This document shows, piece after piece, positions 56,139-64,000 of a DNA stretch of 64,000 nucleotides. The position numbers and the translations under genes were made by a program. Each line of letters starts with the position of its first letter. The first letter of the stretch is position 1. The DNA is from Bathymodiolus brooksi (Eukaryota; Mollusca; Bivalvia; Mytilida; Modiolidae). Under the pieces are notes generated by a model that worked only from the letters and a program-made list of their open reading frames with translations, did no database searches and was not told the origin of the DNA. The stretch spans positions 25,897,034 through 25,961,033 of the forward strand of contig OY804575.1 of assembly GCA_963680875.1 (NCBI GenBank), written 5' to 3'.

Positions 56139-56460
56139 CTAATCAGAATCAGTGGTCTTGGTTCTCTTGTATGTGGTGATTCTCTTGTTGATTTTTCTCT
56201 TGCTCTTGTGTTTATCTTTTCGCTTGGGTTCTTTCATTGACTGTTCTCTTTCGTTGACCAGGCTTTGTTTTGATGGTTCAGGCTTTATTCCATGTAGAAT
56301 ACTTTCCATCTGCTGACTGTATCCGGTCACTACATTTCTTTCTCTTAAGAGTCTTTGAGAAACTTATCGAAAGCATTGTCCTTTTGTTTTTTGCTGCCAT
56401 ACTGCCTCTTGTGCAGCAGATTTTTAAGGACCATAGCATTATTTTTGCAAGGTCTGCAAT
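56139..56460 (-). pseudogene. Lys/Arg-rich ORF remnant of unknown origin
   Basis: The minus strand reads NNAMVLKNLLHKRQYGSKKQ, then KDNAFDKFLKDS and a stop near 56348. In a shifted frame MTGYSQQMESILHGI follows, with ESMKEPKRKDKHKSKRK-type basic sequence to TAA at 56139. The composition looks like real protein sequence (a basic C-terminal tail), probably from a transposon. No family is recognised. Confidence 0.3.
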
Positions 56461-57825
56461 ATATCCTTTATTTCCGTATAAATATTTACTTTTTTCCGCT
56501 CACTCAATTTTTATCGTTTCTGGAAATAGTCATGCAATTATAAAGGAAAATCTGAAATGTGATAAATGTTTTCTTTATGATAGAATAAGGTCATAAATGA
56601 ATAAATAAAAGATATTCTGATAAATACCAATTACAAAATTCCGGAAAATAAATATGTCCGATTCTGTTTGAATTTTTCATTACCATGACCTTTTTGTAAG
56701 TGAGAACACCAAATTAATGAATAAAATGGGAAAGAAACTAAAAAAAAACCATCTTAAATAATTATTTTAATACATTATGTGTATATTTGAGTAAAGAGAC
56801 GGACCGTGATTATTACATGTATATGTTAACTAGCAAAAAAGGTTCTGACTTAAGTCATTTATTCAACCCTTGTAGGTTTCTAAAAAAAATCAGGTTCTGA
56901 CTTAAGTCATTTATTCAACCCTTGTAGGTTTCTAAAAAAAATCTGCACTGAACTCTTTCGGATGGGATCCATAATTGCAGTTAAGGGAACATAATACATC
57001 TCAGAGAATCAACATTTGTCAAGTTTTATGGTACACCATGGCCACCAAGGATTTGTAGTCACTCTGGAAATTGTCATGCTTAAGCATTGTCATAGACAGT
57101 CCATTTGTCCAACAAAATATATGATTTTTTTGAAGTTTTTTACAATGAAATTGTGACTGATAGTAAAACATGCAACAGTTGTGACTGTTTCTATATTTCA
57201 GTTTTGAAATACAATTGTGAATATCAATCAATCAAGATGAACTTAAGGGCAGTAAGATCAACATGCATTTAATACAATGATTTCAATAGAATTCAAGTGT
57301 TCATATTGCTTTTAAATTTATTACACCCTTAGGGTAATTCAGGCAAAGAAGTTTCCTTGTGAAGATTAACGTCACTTTCTCATATGTCAAATGCGAAGTT
57401 AAAGTCGCCTTGTAATTTTGAATTGTTGCCCACATATTTTTGCCACGTCAATGTGACGTCATTGATGAAAATATCGATATCATATTTTGAAAGTGATTTT
57501 CTTGAAAAGTAATACATTACGGATTAAAGAATCAATAACAATTATATATACTCGCCACTGGGTTAAAAATCTGAAAATGGTAATTAACTCAATCATGGTA
57601 ACATCAACTTTTATTTTGGCAATGATATTAAATATCAAAAAAATAAATAATTTGTAAATAAATTCTGCGAAACATACTACAAATAAATTTAATCACCTCT
57701 AAATGAACCAAATCAGTTTCCAATGTACACTTGTTGTATGCTTGGAAAACAGTCTCAGGTGAAATAATTCATTATCTTCGTGTTGGCAGGTCATAAACAA
57801 CCAGACAACCTGACAATAACATTTT

Positions 57826-60279
57826 TAGCTTACCTGACCCAAAGGGTCATGTGAGCTATTGCCATCACTTTCCGTCGTCGTCGTACGTCGTAAACTTTTT
57901 CAAAAATCTTCTCCTCTGAAAGTACTAGACCAATGGAAACCAAACTTGGTCTGAATCATTACTAGGGTGTCTAGTTTCAAAATTGTGTCCGGTGATGCCG
58001 TGCACCAACCAACTGTTACTAAAAATAGAACATATGGTAAAATTGCAGGTTTTTGGTAATAACTCAAAAACCGTTAATAATATCAAAAATCTGACATGTG
58101 GTAAAAATGATCAGCACATCAAGATCTACCTACCCTGCAATTTTGAAGTAAATCTGATTACCCATCTTGGAGTTATTGCCCTTTTTTCATCATCAAATTT
58201 GTAAAATTTTAATACTTTTCGTCTTATATTTCAAAAACTATAAGAGATAAAGGTTAACTTTAAATTGCAAAAATGTGCGGCATATCAAGATCTACCTACC
58301 CTGCAATTTTGAAGTTAATCCCATTGCTCATTTTGGAGTTATTTCCCTTTTTTCATCAAATTTTCAAAATTTTAATACTTTTCGTCCTTTATTTCAAAAC
58401 TATAAGAGACAGATGGTAAGTTGAAATTGCAAACATGTTCAGCATGTCAAGATCTACCTACCCTGCAATTTTGAAGTAAATTTGATTACCCATCTTGGAG
58501 TTATTGCCCTTTTTTTCGTCATTTTTTTTTTTCATTTTAATACTTTTCGTCTTATATTTCAGAAACTATTTAGAGATAGATGTTAAGTTTATTGCAAAAA
58601 TGTGCAGCATGTCAAGATCTACCTACCCTGCAATTTTGAAGTAAATCCCATTACCCATTTTGACCGATTATGCAAATTAGAAAAAAGGGGGGATGAAATT
58701 TAAAAAAAATCTTCTCTGAAACTACTGAGCCAATCTCAACCAAACTTTGCTGAAATGATCCTTAGGTGGTCCCCTTTCAAAATTGTGTCCATCAGCACCG
58801 TCCTGTATCCAAGATGGCCGCCATTACTAAAAATAGAAATTTCTTCAAATGGCCAAAACTGCTCTATTTTAAGCCAGAAAGTGCCCAAATTTGAAGTGTA
58901 TAAGCATAATGATGAGCTTTTTAGCATATATTACGGGATTTTTTATGAACTTTGAACTTTTACCGATTTTGACCGATTATGCCAATTAGAAAAAAGGGGG
59001 GATGAAATTTTAAAAAAATCTTCTCCTCTGAAACTATTAGGCCAATCTCAACCAAACTTTGCTGAAATGATCCTAAGGTGGTCCCCTTTAAAAATTGTGT
59101 CCGTCAGCACCGTCCTGTATCCAAGATGGCCGCCATTACTAAAAATAGAAATTTCTTCAAATGGCCAAAACTGCTCTATTTTAAGCCAGAAAGTGCCCAA
59201 ATTTGAACTGTATAAGCATAATGATGAGCTTTTTAACATATATTACGGGATTTTTTATGAACTTTTACCGATTATGCAAATTAGAAAAAAGGGGGGATGA
59301 AATTAAAAAAAATCTTCTCCTCTGAAACTACTGAGCCAATCTCAACCAAACTTTGCTGAAATGATTCTTGAGTGGTCCTCTTCCAAAATTGTGTCCGGCA
59401 TTTCAGAACACCGACCAAGATGGCCACCACAGCCGAACTTAATTTAACATAGGACCCTATGGGAAATTCCCATAAAAATATTTTTGTCTGAAACCATTTG
59501 CTCAATAAGAACAAAATTTTGATGAAATAGTCATTGGATGGTTCTCTTCCAAAAATGTGTCTGGCGGTTCGACCCTTCTATCCATTTTTTTTTTTACCTG
59601 CAATTTTGAAGTAAATCTGATTACCCATCTTGGAGTTCTCGACCTTTTTTCATCAAATTTATAAAATAAAAAAAAATACTTTTCGTCTTATATTTCAAAA
59701 ACTATAAGAGATAAAGGTTAAGTTTAAATTTCAAAAATTTGCAGCATGTCAAGATCTTCCTACCCTGCAATTTTGAAGTAAATCCAATTACCCATTTTGG
59801 AGTTATTGTCCTTTTTTCATCAAAATGTTCTCAATTTTAATACTATCATCTTATATCTCAAAAACTATTAGAGATAGAGGGAAAGTTTAAACTGCAAAAA
59901 TGTTCAGCATGTCAAGATCTACAAAAAAAATTCCCACAGTTAAAAATGTGCGACAGCTGTGAAGAGTTATTCCTCTTGAAATGCATATTTTTGTTGACTC
60001 ACTGCTTTTGGTTACTCAAATAATCAAAGGGAAGCAACTCTATTACAAAATGTGAAGTAGGAAAAGCTAAATTTTGAGAATCATTGACATATATGTTTTT
60101 TTACAGTAATTTTGATAACTTACATTAAAGGGGGAACCCCTGCCCACATTTTTTTGTAGAAGGGGTCTGCAATGACGAAGGCTACATTTGTTAATTTTTT
60201 TTACCGAAGTTATCAAGTTTTATTGACTGATGTTGTTATTATACCCAGGTGAGCTATACAGGCTCCTGGGAGCCTCTAG
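57826..60279 (+). mobile_element. Helentron-like element, TAGCTTACCTG family
   Basis: The 5' end TAGCTTACCTGACCCAAAGG continues as GTCATGTGAGCTA (hairpin). The 3' end CAGGTGAGCTATACAGG is followed by the terminal hairpin AGGCTCCTGGGAGCCT and ends CTAG before TT. The interior has at least four modules with CAAGATCTACCTACCCTGCA and two 312-bp direct copies (58680-58990 and 58992-59303) with TCCAAGATGGCCGCCATTAC, a YY1-type site. No protein is encoded. It shares body phrases with 53091-55350. Confidence 0.82.
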
Positions 60280-61397
60280 TTGGTGTACACATCTTTAAGT
60301 TGTGTATGAGGTCTGGACACCTGCACATTTTGATCATTATGATGTGCAATAATACATGTAGTAATTGCAAAAATCATCCATATAAAGAATATAGCTGCTA
60401 CAATTTAGCCAAACTTCCAAACCCTTGTGAAAGATCAAAACAGGAAGTTACTGAGACATGCATGTTTGAAATAAAATTAAAAAAAAGATATTTTAATCAT
60501 GTGTAAATTTCAATTTAAAGACAGCTGTTTAAATGTAATTACAGATCATCTCAACTTGATCATTCATTATTGTTGACAACATGGTCTTTCATCTTGTCAC
60601 TGACAGTATCTGTATGCTATCTAATTAAATGTAGTCCTGTAACAAGATATAAAATGTAAACTTAAACTGATAAATATAATCAATCAGTAGTTGAAGAAGT
60701 AGAGAATGATAATGTAACATATTAGAAACAAAGAAAAAGTAATTACCATCACTGATCATAAGTTCATAACCACATACAGGTATTTATTTTTATCACTTTT
60801 CTCATCTACATTTTGTAAAATCCTTATTGAGGATTGGTAACTAAATCATCAGAACCAGTTATAATATGGTACAGATAAGATAAGATACTTTTATTTACCA
60901 ATTATGGGCCCATGAGGGGCATGAATATTCACATATATAATTATTTAAAACATAGCCTATGTTTAACAAAGACAAAGATACAATAACATGTCAGTTATAT
61001 GCTCAGTGTGGTTGATATGTTTTAATACATCTAGCTATGATATATACATCGTACAGGAACTACACACTTAATTTTGATCAAACCAAATTATTGTATTAAG
61101 GAAGGATAAATTCACTCAAAAAAATTGCAGAAGTCGAAGTCAAAAACAGCATTTTTGAGAATTTAAGTTGTTTGTATAAAAAAAAAAAAAAAGGTGTTAG
61201 TTTTTTAAACAACTGAAAAGGTTAGGATAATTCTACCAATATTGTTGGTATGCCTCTCTTTGTATGTTAAGTTTCCTGATATAGTGGGATTTTTGACAAA
61301 GAAGCATTTGTGAACTAAATTAAATCTAAATCATAATGAGTTATATACAATACATGTATGTACATAATGACTAAAATTCCTGTATTTTAAATTTCAG
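60280..61397. other. End of presumed RAB7 intron 1
   Basis: It contains a LINE-type 3' tail on the minus strand at 60875-60990 (TTTTATTTACCAATTATGGG then CCCATGAGG) and otherwise AT-rich sequence up to the RAB7 acceptor. Confidence 0.5.
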
Positions 61398-61450
61398 ATG
61401 GCATCCAGAAAAAAGGTTTTGTTAAAAGTAATTATTCTAGGAGACAGTGG
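61398..61450 (+). CDS. RAB7: RAB7 first coding exon
   Basis: RAB7 is the small GTPase of late endosomes and lysosomes, controlling their fusion and transport. After the acceptor TTTTAAATTTCAG an ATG opens MASRKKVLLKVIILGDSG (17 codons plus two bases of Gly), followed by donor GTAAGTTTC. This start, including RKKVLLKVIILGDSG, is diagnostic for RAB7. The intron splits the G1/P-loop (GDSGVGKT), so the rest (switch regions, C-terminal prenylated cysteines) lies right of the window. The ATG sits directly at the acceptor, which implies an upstream non-coding exon, probably near 48.1 kb. Confidence 0.93.
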
Positions 61451-62387
61451 GTAAGTTTCTTATTGTTACATGCATCATAAAAAAGCCTTAATATAGCCAA
61501 TATTATTCTGTGGAAATTATCCTATAAATTGTATCAAGTACACCTCTCCACCAGTGTTAATAAAAGTGATAAATTTAGTGGTGATAGGCACTGATTGCAT
61601 AGATGAACGACCATGCATGAATTGGTTTTGTTGTTGACAAATGAGACTTATATGGTACTAAATTTAGTTCTGTGTAAATGTGTTTTGTAGCTAGATAATT
61701 ATGAAAAGAAAAATTAAGCAAATAAGTTTCTATTGTTAATTTCAAATTTTAAATAAAATTAATACAGTGACAAAGATGGCATGATAAACCACTCATCTTG
61801 GTGATATGGATATATCAGTTATTCTATTAAATATATCTTCAAAATTTCAAGATTTAACAGAGCAAAAGATATGTCAGTACATGGTATCGTTAATGCATGT
61901 GCTAAAAGGTGGAGTGGAGTCTTGAAAACTCCAAGTTGGAGTGTAGTTTATGATTTTTCTGTAGATGTATTTTGTAAACTAGGAATTGATCAATAAAAAA
62001 GTAGATGATTTAGATTACTAGTACTAATACTAGATATTTTAAATCTTGTACAACATGGAAATCAAACAGATTTACCTCCCTTAGTCTTAATTTAGTATAC
62101 ATTTGTAAACAAAACAAAAAAAAAAAACTATTGAATGCATTTCATCATTTCTTATTTTAAACAAAGAAAGATTAGCTTTTTTGTAATCTTGTACAACATG
62201 GAAATCTGACATCAATAAAATTAGAAATGAAGTGCAAGCTGTCATCAACATGAATCAGAGATTAGATTTCTATTTTGGATGGAAGTCAATTTATTTGGTC
62301 ATCTTTGCAGAATTTCCAAGTAATTTATACTGCTTGATTTCATTATGAATTAAGATATCACAGATCCAACCATTTCATCTTACTTTT
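61451..62387. other. RAB7 intron 2, no gene seen
   Basis: AT-rich sequence with a short reverse SINE-like fragment near 61560-61610 (AGTGGTGATAGGCACTGATT). Confidence 0.5.
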
Positions 62388-62756
62388 ATGGCTGGAATTA
62401 TCAGAAAATGTTATGGCTGTGGACAAGCATTTTCAGAAAGATATCGAAATGCTCCAAATGACCTAGTGCTGAAAAGATATGATCACAGAATGTACCTAAG
62501 TCCTAGATCTAAAATACCGCAACATTCAGCTTCTTTGCAGAACACATATTTTCATTTAAATGTTGACTGTGCTAGAAAGAAAAATCCACAGTTTGAATTC
62601 AGAGATATCTTAATTCATAATGAAATCAAGCAGAATTTATCACCCGAGCATAAGCTGAAGAGTGATATGTCTTATCACAATGATTCATCATACTATGTCT
62701 CTCTGAATGTACCGTATACAATAACAATCAGACCTTATGGGTATAACACTTTCTAA
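62388..62756 (+). CDS. 122-residue putative zinc-binding ORF, transposon-type
   Basis: ATG at 62388 opens MAGIIRKCYGCGQAFSERYR, then NDLVLKRYDHRMYLSPRS, NTYFHLNVDCARKKNPQFEF and a C-terminus ending RPYGYNTF. The CYGCG knuckle followed about 50 residues later by H-x(4)-C suggests a treble-clef-like zinc site. I associate this arrangement (CYGCG-x-F, DLVLK, R-x-Y, YFHL...C..K.P.F) with C-terminal parts of repetitive ORFs in molluscs and cnidarians, but cannot name the family. It is intact, intronless and lies in RAB7 intron 2 on the same strand. It may be the 3' piece of a longer element. Confidence 0.5.
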   Translation: MAGIIRKCYGCGQAFSERYRNAPNDLVLKRYDHRMYLSPRSKIPQHSASLQNTYFHLNVDCARKKNPQFEFRDILIHNEIKQNLSPEHKLKSDMSYHNDSSYYVSLNVPYTITIRPYGYNTF

Positions 62757-64000
62757 TTTGAGTATGATTTTGTTATTCAAACTTGAAAAACAGCTAATAA
62801 GAACAATATATCCAATACATTTTGTATAGATATTGTTCTGATGGGATGATTTTTGAGTATAAGTGAAGAGCTTTTACCCAAGAGTTTAATGACATTACAG
62901 TCTGATTTGAATGTTAAATATAATACAATTCAAGGATAAAACTTAACAAGGGCACAGTAGCCATAGGCTAGTAAAATTAGCCTTTATTAGAGAAAATTTC
63001 AGCAACATTGGTCAAGAAATGACCTCTGTATTACTATAATTTGTTGAAAAATTGTAATTTTATATGGGATATATAAATAACAAATGTATAGGGTAAATCA
63101 GAAGTGACAAATACTCATGTCCAATGACTGTACATGTACATTCATGAATTCTATTTAACCTGAACTCTGTGCATATTAGTGCATTACATTCAACACCTAG
63201 ATTATTATTATCAATCAGATTGATTATCTATTCTATAAATAGATACATGTGATAAAGATAATGTAAGCAGACATGTGATAGTTACAAAACAATTTTTGTA
63301 ATGTGACTTGGCTAAATTAGATGCATGTGATGTACATGTAGTGTACAATCAAAAATGATTATAATGTCACACTTGGCTAAACATGTAATGTACAACAAAA
63401 GTTCTTATAATGTCAAGTAAAATTTGGATAATGAAAAAAAGTAATAATTCAAATGAATAAAAATAGGAGATAAAATAAATATACAATACTTCACATACCA
63501 TTTGTTTATAAATAAAAAAAAACATGGGACATTTCCAAAAATTATTAAATATAGCCATGACGAAATGTCAATGCAATACAATTGCAACTTACCTGTAACT
63601 TATATTCAGTATGGGTGTTTATCATAATGAAAATATGATACATGGTATAAGAATAAGAATAAGAATTTTTATTGTCCAATAGAGGACCCACAAGGGCCAA
63701 AGTCATTACAGTGATTCATAAACAATAACATTAAAAAATAAAAATATAAATATTGTACATTACATTGAACAAAAATGCCCATAAAATATACTAAATACTT
63801 ATACTAATAATAATTATAATAATAATTAAGTGCCGTCGACTATGACATTGTTGGCCACATCAGACATCAATGGTTAATTTACATGTAGTGTAGTGGTCAA
63901 GTCCTCCCCGTGTCCTATGCACATGGACAAGTACTGTACGGTAGTTGTACAAATGCAGAGGAAACCAAGGGCCGGTGCAAATAGGACTATAACACATTCA
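62757..64000. other. RAB7 intron 2, with a LINE 3' tail
   Basis: At 63650-63760 the minus strand has the end of a LINE (plus-strand AAGAATTTTTATTGTCCAAT and AGAGGACCCACAAGGGCC). 63840-64000 is less AT-rich and may be its more internal sequence. A duplicated ACATGTGATA-type phrase occurs near 63245-63275. No exon was seen. Confidence 0.45.

Larger units (their letters stand above)
55351..57825. other. Presumed RAB7 intron 1, repeats, no gene seen
   Basis: It holds an 84-bp tandem duplication (55451-55620, ACTACTAAGATATCCTACAC) with a distant third relative near 56013-56095, an inverted repeat (55687-55793), a Lys-rich minus-strand ORF (56139-56330) and a duplicated 60-bp block at 56840-56943 (GGTTCTGACTTAAGTCATTT). 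Nothing coding is convincing. Confidence 0.55.

Noticed and set aside
58736..59300. Paired ORFs of 63-77 codons on both strands
   Set aside because: They are the two 312-bp direct repeats inside a Helentron-like element, open in several frames at once.

Overview
This is eukaryotic, AT-rich, intron-rich DNA, most likely from a bivalve mollusc (a mussel-like genome). Three conserved animal genes can be read from spliced exons. The interspersed repeats (SINE tails with GTTGAAAGTGGCGTTAAACA-type ends, a repeat with a GGAGCACCTGAG block, and jockey/CR1-like LINE fragments) are of kinds I associate with bivalves. The species call is inference; the exon calls are direct readings with matching splice sites and phases.

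Layout. (1) 1-10306 is one arm of a 44-bp satellite of about 234 copies. (2) 10528-20290 (+) holds the last six readable exons of a copine gene (end of the copine/VWA domain and the C-terminal tail). Its introns carry a Helentron-like repeat, SINEs and a 41-bp minisatellite. (3) 20291-27563 is intergenic: a perfect 49-bp inverted repeat, two more Helentron-like elements, a 36-bp minisatellite, a mussel-type dispersed repeat and SINEs. (4) 27564-46434 (-) is a complete six-exon EEF1AKMT2 (METTL10-type) lysine methyltransferase gene of 226 codons. Its introns hold arrays with 66-, 51-, 30- and 63-bp units, three 5'-truncated LINEs and several SINEs. (5) 46441-47943 is a 1.5-kb inverted-repeat transposon wedged directly upstream of the EEF1AKMT2 start codon; its 10-bp target duplication includes the ATG. 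(6) 47954-48123 looks like a divergent housekeeping promoter (ETS, CRE and YY1-like sites) plus a probable non-coding first exon of RAB7. (7) 48124-61397 would be RAB7 intron 1, packed with nested transposons. (8) 61398-61450 (+) is the first coding exon of RAB7. (9) 61451-64000 is RAB7 intron 2, with a transposon-type zinc-binding ORF and a LINE tail.

Together: copine (calcium-dependent membrane binding), EEF1AKMT2 (eEF1A methylation) and RAB7 (late endosome/lysosome traffic) are unrelated in pathway. EEF1AKMT2 and RAB7 appear to share a head-to-head promoter, and copine and EEF1AKMT2 are tail to tail. The striking feature is how tandem arrays and nested transposons sit on splice sites, the start codon and the promoter of these housekeeping genes. 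Most long ORFs in the window are satellite artefacts.
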